64,000 nucleotides of DNA, taken from the NCBI GenBank assembly GCA_036874045.1, contig CM072346.1, positions 14,980,001 through 15,044,000 on the forward strand, written 5' to 3'. This stretch comes from Cymodocea nodosa (Eukaryota; Streptophyta; Magnoliopsida; Alismatales; Cymodoceaceae). Below, one piece after another: positions 13,395 to 26,513 of the stretch. The position numbers and the translations under genes are program-made. The notes below the pieces were generated by a model, which saw only the letters and a program-made list of their open reading frames with translations, searched no databases and had not been told where the DNA came from. Positions within the stretch are counted from its first letter, which is position 1; each line of letters opens with the position of its first letter.

Positions 13395-13625
13395 GTGGAT
13401 CACAAAAACATGCTGGGGTCTAAGCAAGCTAGGTGGCAGAAGTTCTTATCTATTGTCCATTAGGCTTTGCCTTCGGATACATGCCAACCAAGTAGCTGAT
13501 ACCTTGAGTAAGAGGGTTACAAATTGACCACATGCTTTATAAACAAGTAATATCAGTGAATGGGAATAGTCTGAGGAATCAGTGAATGGCAGAATCCATC
13601 TGCTACAGGCAGCTCAGAAGGACAT
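13395..13625 (+). mobile_element. Ty3/gypsy RNase H fragment, decayed
   Basis: A short coding relic. In one frame the codons at about 13,393-13,460 read KVDHKNMLGSKQARWQKFLS, matching the conserved DHKxL...QARWQEFL part of gypsy RNase H. After a stop and a frameshift, a second frame (about 13,470-13,515) reads HANQVADTLSKR, matching the following HxxGxxNxVADALSRK motif. The order and spacing are right, which makes chance unlikely. No flanking integrase, protease or LTR was recognised. It is a dead fragment. Confidence 0.5.
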
Positions 13626-16600
13626 GACATTCAGGAGAGAATTCATTGCACTATGTTATTGTCTAATTGTATTATTGTAGACAATAAATCAGATTGGGGC
13701 ACGTATCATCTCATTATATGAACTTATATAGTCCCTCATGTATATTGTTGTTCTTCTACCAGTGGAGAAATGTACTTTTGTGAATTCTGGGGTTTTCCTT
13801 CTCAATACTTTTCAATTTCTTATGTCTTTTCTTGATCATAGAAGTACTTGTGCAAAGTACTTCATTGTCATGCTGCCAGCTGGTATCCTTTATGAGAGGT
13901 GCCTTTATTGTCGATAACTTGTTTCTTATCAGGACATAAATAAGGAAATATGTTTGTTCATGTGATATGGAGTTACAGGTGATATCCTTTTTTCTGCTTA
14001 TTGTTTTCTTAAAAATCACTTGTCAGGAATAGCTATCGAGTAATAATATGTGACTGCAAGTAAATTCCTTGTTACATTGTTAAGTTTGACCTGATGATGA
14101 GTTAAGCCCAAGAACTGAAATCCTCAACTTAATCATGGTGCACTGCTGAATTACCACAGGTAATGTTACTGATTATTTCAATATTTCCTCTCATCATTGT
14201 GCCTAGCAATCTATTCAAATTTCTTTAGATGTTTGCAATGCTCTAAATTTTAAATCGATCATTTATTCATCAATTCCTTGACTTTATCATATCCCTAGAT
14301 GTTAAAATGCCCGGCTGAACAAGAAGTGAACTTTCAAAGGGAGTTCTCCTAAGCTTTTTGACTAGAACCAGTGCACACCTAATGGCTATGCATAGTAAAA
14401 TATCTGATGTAAAAAAATCCATTTAAGTGAAGAAATACATCATATAGATTGCCTATATGAAACGTAGAAATGGAAGTTACTACAATGGAAACTAGCGAAT
14501 ATAAATCTTCATTTAAGCTTCCAATAAAATTGATCCAAGTTTTAATCATTAATCTGGATCCACGTAAAATGCTTAGGGACTATTTATTATTAAAAATAGT
14601 AATATCTAAAAATAGCAAAAAATGAACTATTTTTATGATGTACAAAGGACTATGAAATAGGAAATTGGAAGGAGACTCGCCAAGCATGGATCATAGACAA
14701 GCTGCTGCTGAGCTACTCCACCACTAATTGTACCTACTGATAGAAAACACAAACTTACAAATGCATCATAGCTGGGACTAGAGAGAGAGTATATTCAGAA
14801 TCTTACCCGACCATAGAAGATGGCTTATGAAGTTTTAGGTGGGATGAGCATGATGGAGAAGATGAGCACATGAAATACTAACCAGTTTCTGACCGACGAG
14901 GCAGAACTTGGGTTTAGATTGTAATGCACGTGCCCTGCTTCTCCATCCTGCACAACCCACCCTCAGAATGAACCCAAAGCTTCTGAAGTAGAAAAGCCAG
15001 GTTCTCCTTCTATCTATTTATACATATGAGATTTTTGGTTACAGCTCAGACTAATCCATTTCCAACGCTCCACACATTTTCCTTCTGTTTGCCTTCCTAT
15101 TTTCCCCCATTTATTCTTGAGTCTGTCCCAGGCCCCAATGCAAGAAGACACCTGCCCAAATAGTGAGTACTGTGGGGTCCAAATCATTGGTCCTTCCTGC
15201 ATGCTTTTAAGGGTTGGTTCATACAGAAAGAGGTCTCAACGACAGACATTACTGTACGTCATTTATTACCATTTTTCCAATGCTTAGAAAACTGGTAGAC
15301 TGAGTGACTTACTTGTGCTGATGATTATATGATTTTATCCAATACCCTCTCTCTTTCTTCGTCAATTTATAAACCACCGGAAGATATATTTGTCTTGTGT
15401 TGATACCTTTTTGCCCATTCCTAAGTTATTAGGAAATTCCTTTGCAATAGTATATTTCTTTGTTTAACAAATTACGTCTTTGTTCCATTCATATATATAT
15501 ATATATAGTTGGAAGTTCTATCGCAGCTATCGCGTATAGCTTTCCTTCGAGATTCATGACACTGTTTCTGTTCTTGCATGGTTACAGAAGGCCCAAGTAG
15601 ACACTATTTCTGTTTGCTGGCTGTTCCGTTGGCGGTAAGGCAGAGTCACATTACAATTATTTGGTGGGTGATGAGCACATCAAAGCATACACAAACCTCT
15701 CCCTTTGTTTTTCCTTTTACCTTGATAGACGCGGTGGAACTAACGAAATGGAGAGATCATCATTACCCTCCGAGTCATGCTAATTCTAGGCTATATCTTA
15801 ATCAGTTGTTTATATCAAAAACACATGCTTTTTTGATCACTTTCATGGCTTGTTGGTGGCTTGTGAAGTCCAGAAAGATGCATATGAAATATCAAATTGC
15901 CCATGAGCTGGTTATTGATTCCATGTTCGCATGGAGAGGGGAATAGAGAAATAGATATTCTTATTGGCACGACTAGATCACCATGATGACAATAAGATTC
16001 CCATGATTTATCTGGAGAGTACGGGTTGTGCGGGTATTCAGCATCTCCAGAAGTATATTTCATAACATGTTGGATTCATCATTAGAAGAAAAAAAGAAGA
16101 AGGCAATGTAATGATGTGTTCTTGTGTAGTTGGTGCATTTCTTATTTTTGGTTCTTCCTTTGTGCCTTTTGAGAAATTTACCTTCTATGCGTATAGAATT
16201 TGCATGTGATGGTTCACTTTTTTTTTTTTTTTTGACAATGGTAATGTTTCTAGTTGAATTGGAATATATTGATTTCTTTTCTTATCAATTGCAATCTTTT
16301 ATTACAAGTGTTTACTCACTAGAATGGTTGTGCTTGACATGTCATCCTTCAAAAGATATATCAAGTTGTTTAAGTTGTATGGCAGTGGCAGACAATTGGA
16401 CTGCAGATAAGTTAGAAAGTAGAGGCAAATGAATTTTCAATTGGAGGGAGAAGAAAGATGGGTTACAATTGGTGGGTTGAACTAGTGAGATTAGGCGTTG
16501 GTGAATTGGGCCATCCCAACAGTCAAGCTAAGCCCAAGCCCACAACCAATGTAGGCCCTTTAGGTGCACCAAACCCTTTTTAACCCATTAAAATTTTGAG

Positions 16601-17454
16601 TAATTCTACATGCAAAATAATGTGCACAAATATAATTCATGCATATTGGAACAAACACTACATGGTCTTATGGGAAAACCCCTTAAAACATAACCTATGA
16701 TTGATTGTAGTTTAGTTAAAAATTAAAAGGTGTTTTGATTTCATTTTCCGAGAATTGGTGGAAATAATTTCTATGGAAATTGTCAAATGATGGTATATTT
16801 TTATGGTTTAAAAATTCATATTGATCCTTGTTAGAGTTGTATTTAGAGTTAGAGTTATATTTGTCTTTATAGTCCATAGATCCATTTAACTCTTAAATGG
16901 ATATCCATCTAACCTTGGGTATATATATCCATTGATATCTTCCTTCCGAGGGGATAAGACATTTTTAACCTTTTCGTAAACTTCGATCTAGGGTTCTCTT
17001 TTTTTCTCCTCCACCCGACTCTTCTGGACTGCGAAGTACGGTATTCTTCGTCGAACTGCGTCGGCATCACGTTGTGATCGCACGCCACCCCTCGTATTGA
17101 AGTTCCCCTTCCACCTCCGGTTGCATCTCCTGTCGATGTCGGAGCAGTCGCCAATGTCGAGGGTCTTCTCCGGTTGCATGTAAATCATCTTCGGCAGTCT
17201 AGTCGCTCACGCGTGACAGTCCGGTCCGGCCATCTTCGCCGCAACTCGCGTGCCAGTCTGGTCCGCCCCATCTTCGCCGCAAGTCGCTCGGACAGTCCAG
17301 TCCGTGCACCCCTCATTGCGGCCTCAGCTGTTGGTCTCCTCTCTCTAGTCCTCATTCGCAGTCAACTGGTCCATTCACCGTCAGTTGTTCGTGTTCGTGG
17401 TCCAGTCCGTGCACTCCTCATGTAGCCTACAGCAGTGTTCCAGTGAACTCTTCC
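13626..17454. other. Gene-poor intergenic DNA, possible copia 5' leader at its end
   Basis: No gene could be supported at 13,626-16,800. It has a short TA microsatellite at about 15,491-15,507 and a T-run at 16,211-16,223. From about 16,840 to 17,454 the sequence has repeated GTTAGAGTTATATTT words and then becomes GC-rich and pyrimidine-rich before the copia gag ATG. It is probably a degenerate LTR or leader of that element, but no clean LTR ends, primer-binding site or second LTR were found. Confidence 0.4.
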
Positions 17455-18168
17455 ATGGCTTCCTCTTCAAGCTCAAGTGGTGGTAATTTACTTATCAAAC
17501 ATTTTCCTGGAGTTACTGAAAAATTAAATAGGCCCAACTACCTTTTGTGGGTTTAGAGCTTTGAAAATATTGTGATTGCGCACTGGCAAGAACATCACCT
17601 GTATTCACCCCCTTCTAACATTAAAGATCCCACCTATAAAGATTGGTATGCCGATGATGTGGCTATTATACCCTGGATGCTGTCTTGTATGGAGTCTGTT
17701 GTTGCTCATGGAGTGTCCATGCTTCGTTCCGCTAAGAAAATTTAGGACACTCTCCGACAAATGTATAGTAATGAGAAAAATATTTCAAAGATTTTTCAAG
17801 TCTATGAACAGTTATTCCAACTTAGACAAGGAGACAAGACTTGTTAGGAACACTTCTGCATCTTTCAAGGTTTAATCAATGAAGTAAATCTCTATTAGCC
17901 ACCAATTGCTGACATTTCCACATCTCGCCGACGTCAAGAGTTGTTTGCTATGGCTCTTTATTTAGCCAATATCAACCCCGACGTTGCTTCCTAGATTCGA
18001 GGTCCCGTGTTGAGTGCCGAACCACTTCCTGATTTAAATACAACTCTAACAATCCTCATCTCACATAATCCAATATATTTTCCTCATTTACATTCATCAA
18101 AGGGTAATTGGATTGAAACAATGTTTTGTAGGTGTAGAAACCTCCATTTTATTTTATTTTTTAATTAA
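17455..18168 (+). pseudogene. Ty1/copia retrotransposon gag remnant with five in-frame TAG stops
   Basis: From ATG 17455 one frame runs for about 237 codons to a TAA, with no frameshift. Its protein resembles the N-terminal gag region of plant copia elements (copia gag/UBN2-like family): KLNRPNYLLWV, DWYADDVAIIPWMLSCM, DTLRQMYSNEKN, VYEQLFQLRQGDKTC, ANINPDVAS. The frame is interrupted at 17554, 17743, 17845, 17896 and 17992, each time by TAG. Several sit where the family normally has Trp or Gln. No zinc knuckle, protease, integrase or reverse transcriptase follows, so the element is 3'-truncated at about 18.1 kb. It is non-functional. Confidence 0.75.
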
Positions 18169-19262
18169 ATATATGATTGGTTAATTAACATGATTACCTA
18201 CTATGATAATCCATGCTACATTCACTATTAATTTTAAATTTTAAAATTTAAAATTAAAATTTAACGAAACATGTGGAATTTTTAAGAACCTTAGATTAAG
18301 GATTATAGTTGTTTAAGTTTTCATTATGTGTTCATAAACATTTGGTGGTAAACCTTATAATGCTTAGTTTGTAATTTCATGTATTTATTCATTAAAAGAG
18401 GATGCCTTAAGTCACATTAGGCACAGACATCTATAGGAAATTTGAGGTCTTATCAGTTATTGCAAAACCAATATCATCAAGAAATAGCAGCCAAAGAGGT
18501 GTTAGCTTCAAAGAATCATTTTGGGTGCCTTAAGAGATCAAGCCTTTTCATTTACCCTACGTTTTTCATATTTTCATGATCATATTTAAAGATTTAAAGT
18601 TAGGAACTTATATAAAGTATCACAACATCCAAATGTGACCTCTTAAAATCTCAAAGCATCACAAATCTCCCCATTGAGTCTTGATCATTAAATACAACAG
18701 CCATCAAAAGTTGATATACAATGCTTCATATCATCGTTATTTGTAGCTGATCACAATAAGTACAAATAATTATCAATGGAATACTATAGCTGTTCTTCTA
18801 GTTTATTATGAGGGACAAATATTATATTTGAATAAAAAAAACACTACTATTATCATAAAGACAAGAAGCACAATTATAATACCCAAAGACAAGTGCAACA
18901 AGCTCTACATAATTAATTCAAATCCCATTATAACAGCCTATTCACCATACATCAATAAATGTATTCAATATATGTGCTAGAAATCACATAATGACCCAAT
19001 CTTTACTCAACCAAAGTGACATATCATGGTTTAGGTAATTTGAATTCAGTAAATATGAAACCCATGTTGAAGATGATCCTTTCGCAGGATCCATATAATT
19101 GATACGCACCAGGTTTTCCTGTCAAAAAGTCAGTAGGGAAGACACAATGCAAGCTTCTGATAGAAGCCAGGTAAGAAGGGAAATTACCCTGAAATATGTC
19201 TACCTTGCTGGTGCCAGATTTTGTTCACAGCCAATTGCTGAAAGACAATGATTCCCATGATT
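18169..19262. other. AT-rich intergenic DNA, 3' flank of AVT6-like gene
   Basis: No coding signal was found. Part of the lower-coordinate side of the AVT6-like gene's 3' UTR must lie just below 19,263. The rest is AT-rich, and nothing else is recognised. Confidence 0.4.
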
Positions 19263-22200
19263 TTAACTACTATATAAAGACATCACATTGCTTGCAATGG
19301 CTATACAGCTTGTGGCCACAGCAAGGATTATCATCCCTGAAGCCAAAATCTTGTCTTTTACTCCGGAAAATTCATGAACATCCCTGTAAGACATCAATAG
19401 TGGATGTAAGACAAACATACTAAGAGAGGCATTCATCAAAGGATCTATTTGTAACTACATTTAGTGTAGTGCCCGGGTGTTGTCTACTCCTAGAATCTGT
19501 CTCTCACAAGGTATCTCAAATGAGAAAGTTTTTGGGAGTAGCTGGTTGATTTCATAAAAGGGAAAATATGAAGGATTCTTGCTTCTACCAGAAGGTAGGT
19601 TGGGTAGTTTCTGGAAGAAAATTTTTCAATTTTTTCTAATTACCATGAAATTCATCTATTATTTACAATGTAAACAACCAAGGTCTACTTGCAAGAAATG
19701 TCATCCATGTATCTTCCATTTTCTATTCAATTGTTCGTAACCAAATAATGTACAGACGCACAATTAAAATCTGAAATGTGTATATATATACATGTTAGGT
19801 ACATAAATATAGTTTGTCTGGATGAATTTATTTTTCTTAAATTTTGTATTAGTACATTTTAATAATATTATAAATGTATTTCATTTTTCATGTTAGTGTT
19901 CTCCTTTAATAGATTTAATTTTTTGTTATTAGTTGATTTTATATTGGAATAGATTTATTTAGTAAGGTAAATACACTAAACTAAAAAACTAAGTTGGGTG
20001 GGATACTGTGCAGGTGAAACAAGTAAATACATTGACTTTATAAACCAGTATATAGATTTGAACTCTCAAAAACTAAGCATGCTTTTAGATTATTTCTCAT
20101 AAAGTAGATTTAAAAAAGTTGATGTGAAAGTCAACTTATAGCACTGAAATTACAAGTTGTATTGGAAGAAGTGATTTCAAACAGTTGCTAAAACTAATTT
20201 GATTGTTTCATACCTGAGAACAATTGCAGCGGGAAAGATCAGAGAAAGGGAAACAGCAGTGGTGGAACCAAACAATTGAAAGAGAGTCCATATATCTGGG
20301 ATGACAATCGCTGCTATGTACGCCAATGCTGCCAACACTATTGTGACAATAACGAACCTCCCCTGGTGGTATGCCAAAGGGATTGACTTGGGGAACAAGA
20401 GCCCATCAACATTGATCCTAAGAGAGAAGAACAACAAGGGAAAGACAAGTACAAGGTGCAATGCATAACTGAGCCTGACACTGTCGTTGAGCAATGGGCT
20501 TAAGCTGCTGGAGTTGTTGTCAAAGTTGGCAAGTATGTCATCCATTATCCCTTCACCAAAGAGGAGGTATCCGAAGAATCCAACAGCTGCATAGATGGCC
20601 GAGCAGAGGATGAGGGATAGGCGGACAGCAAGCGTCATGTCGGAGGATGTGCTCAACTCAGCCCTTATAGGATGCACTAGGATATATTAACACAAACAGT
20701 TAACATTGGAAATAAAAACTCACTAGGCATGCACAACTACTGTACAAGGGAAAATATTAGATATGCAAATGCAATTCACCGTGCAACGTATCCTTATCCT
20801 CATCTTCTTAAATGATAAGTTCAATGGCTTTCTTAGTTCTGAGAGTAAAATGAATTTTATTGGATGGAAATTGATTTTGATCATGAACCAATGAAGACCT
20901 CAACAAAAGTAAAGACTGTAAGTAATGAGAGGAAAGAAGGGTGATGGCAGGTACCATTGAAGTGGAAGGTGAATGCAAGGACGACGACTGGGACAGCAGT
21001 GAAGAGCTCAAAGTAGGAGGACAGATGGTTGAAGTCTGGGAGAAGCCTTGTTTGGTATGCTACACCATTGGAGAGAGCATAGATGGCAATCCCAGAGCAG
21101 ATGCCAAGAAAAGCCACCGCAAGCAGCACTGCCAGTGCAGAGCTGAACCTCAGAGAATCTGGATGTCATACAATCATTATGATTGAAAAATATTGAACAA
21201 TACATAATTAACTAAGATAAGATGATGTAGAATTTTTTCAGCTTTCCTACGGGTCACTTTGAGAAAAGAGAGAACAGATCTAAATTTTAAATCACTCTTT
21301 TCTCTTGACAATTTGAAACATAAGTTGTAAATTTTTCCATCATATAAATTCCTTTTTTATAACTCTATTTTTATAAAATAATAAAAACTATTTTCCACTC
21401 TTTTAGGGATAATTAACAGCCATGCACATGTACATATCTACAGTGTATAGGATATGCGTATAAATACCTCATGGAGAGCATCAGATAAAATCTGATAAAA
21501 AAGATAACGACTGGTAGACAACATACATACGTTTGTTGAGTGGACTATAATCCATCAAGTATTATTTTAATAATTTATTTGGTTACCAAATATTACTTAA
21601 CATTATTTCTTTCCAATTCATTTCTAATAAATAATCCACGGGCCTACTTGACAAATAGTGAGATTATGGCTTGATATGCTGTCAAATCAATAATCCCAAA
21701 AATTTAATTAGAAGTTGGCTTATTGTAGTTTCACAGTATGATTTATTTTTTTATCTTTTCAGCCACATGGTCTGCTGCCAATGGGTAGGGACTATTCAAC
21801 GGAAGTATACAATCTCAATTCTAGTAATCTGGTATGTTCCTAAATGAGCCCCATATCATTTATATTCCGGGGATTTTTCAGTAATCCAAATAATATTACT
21901 TTGCAAACAAATGGACCCATAGTCTTTGAAACATTATCAAAAATTGACCCTACCCCACTTGTACCAAACACACAACAACTTTAAAATGAATATATGAAAC
22001 AGTATATTTTCTGCCCATGGCATCCCACAAACAGGAAGTGTTTGAGTTGGTTAAATTGCTGAAAATGGCTCCTGAACCATCGAAATTAAATTCAAGTAGC
22101 TGAAAGGGAACATGGACAAATGGAATCCAATAGCTGGATAAGTGAGAAATAACAATGAAAAGTTGAAGGACCATGTTGGTATGCTCTGTCTCCTTCCAGT

Positions 22201-23486
22201 CCTCACAGATCACATCACATGCGGTATACGAACTTATTGATTATGGCTAACATTTAACTTACAACCTACTGCTTGCCATCGAAATCAAGAAAGGTTTTTT
22301 TTTTTTTCGGGTACTAGACACATACCTACTCGCCTGAGGAAGAGCAGAGGAAGCAAGACGAAGATGAGTGTAAATAGCAATGCTACTTCTCTTCCATTCC
22401 ACCATTGTTCACCACCAGCCCACTCCTGCAGAATTCCCCAATGAAGTGTGCCATCTTTGGATCTGTTGCCAGACAACACATCTCCTGCAACAAGCACAAC
22501 CTTGTTATTGAAGCGACATACAACTCCACCACAGTGTAGTATATACCGCATTAGAAGTTTACTTCAAATAACATCTACAATATGAAATGAAATCTAGGAT
22601 TTCTCAATAAGAAGAAGCTCCCATAAGAATTCTGAAGCAACCAATATAAAGATGGTCTGAATTGGGTCCCTGTTCTACAATAAACCCAAATCGACCACAG
22701 ACCCAACCTTTGTCATTTCAACAACCACATGGTAGTCAATCAAAACATGAGAATTGGAAAAACTTCATCTACAGAACATCTCGAACCAAAACAAATCAAT
22801 CTTTACCGTAGACACTCGATAAAAAAAATGAAATTTAGCTAACTTCAACAATATGACGATCAGAGAAATTTAGCTAAACGAAATTTTTTAAAAAAAAAAA
22901 AAACATACCCATGAATTTAACAACTCAATCTTAACCAAAAAGAATGCTGCAGCTTGCAGGTTTTGAAAAAAACCATATCCATTTAATCTACAGCTACGAC
23001 AAACATTTTAATCTCGAAGAAACTGAAAAAGCACCATTCTCATCCAAACGAAGAAAACCAAGGTAAGTTTCACGTTCAATCACCAATGATAATGAGGTAC
23101 ATGACAAGAGCGCCGACATTGGTGAGGATGACGAACACCTGCAGAAGCGTTGACCCGGCCTTGCCGAACGACTCCCTCATCACACCAGCATACGACATCC
23201 CAGCGGCAGACGGGGTTGGGGCTGTGTACCGGAGCAGGAACTCGACGGAGTAGTCGCACAGGAGGGCGACGAATAGGATGAGCGCGATGGCGGGTAAGAC
23301 TCCCAGCACCTTCATGGTGGCCGGGATCGACATCATCCCGGCGCCCACTATGCTCGTCGATAGATTAAACACCGCCCCGGAGACCGACGCCGCAGGTGGT
23401 GGTGGTCTGGTGGTGCTTGTACTCGGGAGGAGGGGGGAGAGGTGGCTGTCTCCTCCGGCGGTCGACGTCGAGTCCGAGGCCATCAT
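19263..23486 (-). CDS. AVT6: AVT6-type vacuolar amino-acid transporter (SLC38-like), five exons
   Basis: Proton-coupled amino-acid transporter of the AAAP/SLC38 family. Plant AVT6 members export amino acids such as Asp and Glu from the vacuole (family knowledge). Minus-strand exons 23486-23084, 22484-22326, 21158-20955, 20676-20214 and 19383-19263 have GT-AG borders and join in frame to 449 residues, normal for AVT6. Exon 1 has a Ser/Pro-rich cytosolic N-terminus and then the family hallmark GAVFNLSTSIVGAGMMSIP (TM1). Further hydrophobic helices follow through LLFLRRV, FLGICSGIAIYAL and the TM8-10 block of exon 4. The tiny exon 5 supplies the last helix (ILASGMIILAVATSCIAIAS). The first in-frame ATGs are 23486 and 23483; the open frame upstream of them has no Met. 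Exon 1 is far more GC-rich than the others, a monocot gradient. Confidence 0.9.
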
Positions 23487-25080
23487 CTCGCCGGAGGTTG
23501 GGCAGTTGGTGGGGGGTGAATGTGGTCTGCTACTTTTCAACTTGCAAAAAAAAAAATAAAAACATTACAATTATTTGGTTGAGGTGAACCAGACTTTTGG
23601 GACACGTTGTGTTTTGTTTGCTTGCGTGAAAAAGACGTTAACAGTAAAATTATGTTATGAAATATATTATTTAATAACATCGAACGATTATAATATAATG
23701 TTGATTGTACGAGCATCGATAAAACATTAGTATTTTTCTGTTCTTACGTAGCCTTCGAAGTGAATTGAACGGTGGTAATTTTTATGGTTGCATTTGAATT
23801 TAAGTCTTTATTCTTTCGAAATAATTGTAAATCTTTTTTTTTTTTGGTAAAAGTAGTAGATAGATTTAAAAGAATCAATTATAAAACCACAGCTGTGTTA
23901 AATGCAAGTGAAAGTACAGTAAAGTAAGAAAGGACGTAATTATAATTTTACGTTATTTACATTTATATGGCTGTGATTTTACACTGAGACCATTTTTATC
24001 ATTGATGTGTATGTCTACACAGAATAGAGTGAGAATACATCGTGTGAACGAAAATAAGTAAATATTATGTAATTAACGGATCAAGACATCTATACAAGTA
24101 TTTCATGCAAGATCAATAAAAAACCTACAATAACCTTTTTCGATTTTACACTTATTACTAATATTCAGATTTTTGATGAAATTTACTAAATTAAGATATT
24201 ACGATTGATTTAATTACACCTCCCACTAGCCGCACTGTGCATGACGGACGACGTAGGGAAGACGTGGATCTTTGGCCCGTCGGTTGCCGACACGTCATGT
24301 GGCGCGATGGCGCCCGTCGCCGTCGGATTCACCTGGCGGAAAATGATTGGACGAGAGGGAAAAAAAAAGAAGGCCCGTTTCGTGTTTTATTTTATTTTAA
24401 AAATTATATTAATCGCTTGCTTCGCTGATACGAAGTATATCAAATCGATCGAGTCGATTTCGCGTTAAGCCGTGTTTACGTAGACAAGCATGTGTGCAGA
24501 TGAGATTATTTAATAATTAACATATACGTAGAAATATTTTTATCTTAATATTTCTTGTTTATTAATCTTGTATTCATGATTCTTCTTGTCTTGGTTCAAA
24601 CTCGTAAGTTTCTTCCTCAAAGGGTTTTGTAAGACAAGGAAAAGATCAGTTGCACTATTTGCTCTTAGGAGTTGTTTGACAACAATTATCTCAATTAGCC
24701 GGTATTTTTCAATAATCTCTCTCAAACTTATTATTTATATACCAGCTTATTTCTATACCTTCGCTTAACATTAAAGACCGTGCCATTAATTTAAGCAGTT
24801 TTTCTCTCTTACTTAGGAGTTCTATGCATGGTTGTTGCAAAGATTAGTAGAAGAGCGATGTTTTCAAAGGAAAATTTGGCTGACGATCAAGAAGAAGAAG
24901 AAGAAGAAGAAGAAGAAGAAGAAGAATTGTAATGGCAAGGTAAGAGCTTGCACTTGCTTGAAACGTTTCTCCCGTCATGCCTTCTATGTCTTTATTAATA
25001 CTGTCGTCTGTAGATGTGAGAACTAGTAATTAAAAGATGACATTAGATCCAAGTCATCTCGATCAGTAACATTAAAACAA
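23487..25080. other. AVT6-like 5' flank and intergenic DNA
   Basis: Contains the AVT6-like promoter on the minus strand, with an A-rich tract at 23,546-23,556 close to the start. A GC-rich island at 24,230-24,350 carries several ACGT cores. A (GAA)n microsatellite lies at 24,891-24,927. No gene is supported; ORFs here are short and match no known family. Confidence 0.4.
24891..24927 (+). repeat. (GAA)n microsatellite
   Basis: About twelve uninterrupted GAA units are readable directly. Confidence 0.95.
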
Positions 25081-25084
25081 TCAA

Positions 25085-25200
25085 CTCCAAGAAATTGAAT
25101 TGATCATGACCTTTCGGATTCGTATCTTCCGCTAAGATTCAAACTCGATCTAGTGACAACAACACTCTTTAACCAACCATGCCATGCCCCCGCCCTTAAG
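25085..25200 (-). mobile_element. Candidate tRNA-derived SINE-like element
   Basis: On the minus strand a tRNA-like head is visible. An A-box-like TGGCATGGTTGGTT (25184-25171) is followed 25 bases downstream by a B-box-like GAGTTTGAATC (25146-25136), which resembles the consensus GGTTCGANTCC with changes. The order and spacing are those of an internal RNA polymerase III promoter. The head (roughly 25,195-25,120) cannot fold as a sound tRNA by eye, so a retroposed SINE or tRNA relic is more likely than a tRNA gene. The 3' end and target-site duplications were not defined. Confidence 0.4.
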
Positions 25201-26513
25201 ATTAGTGACATTAATGAATAGCGGCGAGTAGGATTGAGATCTTGGGTGTGCATGGGACCAGGGCCGGATTCCATTATTGCGTAGGCAAGGGTACAATAAC
25301 CTGCATCGACATTTTTGTTTGAATAATGGTATATCCTATCCATATATTGCAACAATCCCACACGCCATCTCTCTCTGGATCATCCTTTCCTCAATCCCTC
25401 TCTTGTATCTGTAGTTTATGTACTCCTTTCGGCATAGGGACAAGAAATGACAACAATCACAAGACAAGATGTACACGACCATCTCCAACCAAGAGGCCGC
25501 CAAACCCTAGTGGCACCCACAAAGATACAAAATACTTCCACATGGTTTTTATATTCATCGGGATTTATATGTGGATGGAAAACGTGATTTTTGATTTGTT
25601 GGTTTTGTTGCCACAGTAGGTTTTGAGTTTTGCATGTTTATTTTGTTGAAATATTTGAGGAAGAGGTAGGATTGCGTTCTATGTTTATGACAAAGTTCCA
25701 TTAATCAAAGGAGCATGCATGTAATTGAAGGGATGGGATTTCTGACCTCTCCCCCCTTTTTTTTTTTTAAAAAAAAAAGAAATTCCACAAAAAATTATAT
25801 GTACTCTTCTTCTTGCTTCCAAAGAATAAATTAAAAGTAAGCTTTGTTATAATTATTTTCTACATTAACGTTCCAGTAATTAAATTATGCATCCCCAAAT
25901 AAACATAATCACTTCATACACATCCCATGGCTTTGCTACCTTTTCATCATTCATTTTAAAATACGAGTGGTGTGCATGTCTGGGTACCAACAAAGCTTTT
26001 AAATCATGGTGGGTAACTCAAGAGGGCAGATAATGGACTTTTATATAACGCCCAACTGGTGATTATCACCAGCATTTCCAAGGAGTTTTCCTTAGAATAT
26101 GTTGTATTATGATGCCAAATTACATTAATCTTATGTTTGTTTATAAATCAACCATATGGATTAAAATGGGCAGTTAACATTTCGCTTTGTATAAAATAAC
26201 TACACTGTTAACATACGTCATTGTCCTTCTTGATCAATAACTTTTGTGGATCATATTTATATGATTTGAACCAATCCCATGCAATAGAACATGCACATAG
26301 AAGTATATTACTAAACTTAGGGTAGTTTTTCCTTTATTATTATTATTTTTTCTCTCCATTAGCTGGTAATATTCTGTATTTCTCATACTTGCATGTTTCT
26401 TTGAATTTTAATTCAATTGTTACGTTTTTCCAACATTATCTATGAAGAGTTAAAATATTATTTTGCAGGGAAAAATCGTACCCTTATCAAAATACACTAA
26501 ACACGTACCTTAC
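25201..26513. other. Intergenic DNA upstream of the WRKY gene
   Basis: No gene was found. Short T/A homopolymers occur at about 25,757-25,778. The region is likely distal promoter of the WRKY33-like gene, and nothing else is recognised. Confidence 0.4.

Noticed and set aside
15578-15946. 122-codon plus-strand ORF
   Set aside because: No recognisable domain, AT-rich setting, and an antisense ORF of similar quality. A chance ORF.
23278-23559. Plus-strand ORF over AVT6-like exon 1
   Set aside because: It is the GC-rich shadow of the real minus-strand exon, with no family match.
24241-24468. Plus-strand ORF in the GC island upstream of the AVT6-like gene
   Set aside because: Short, with overlapping alternative frames, no domain, and no codon bias in one frame.
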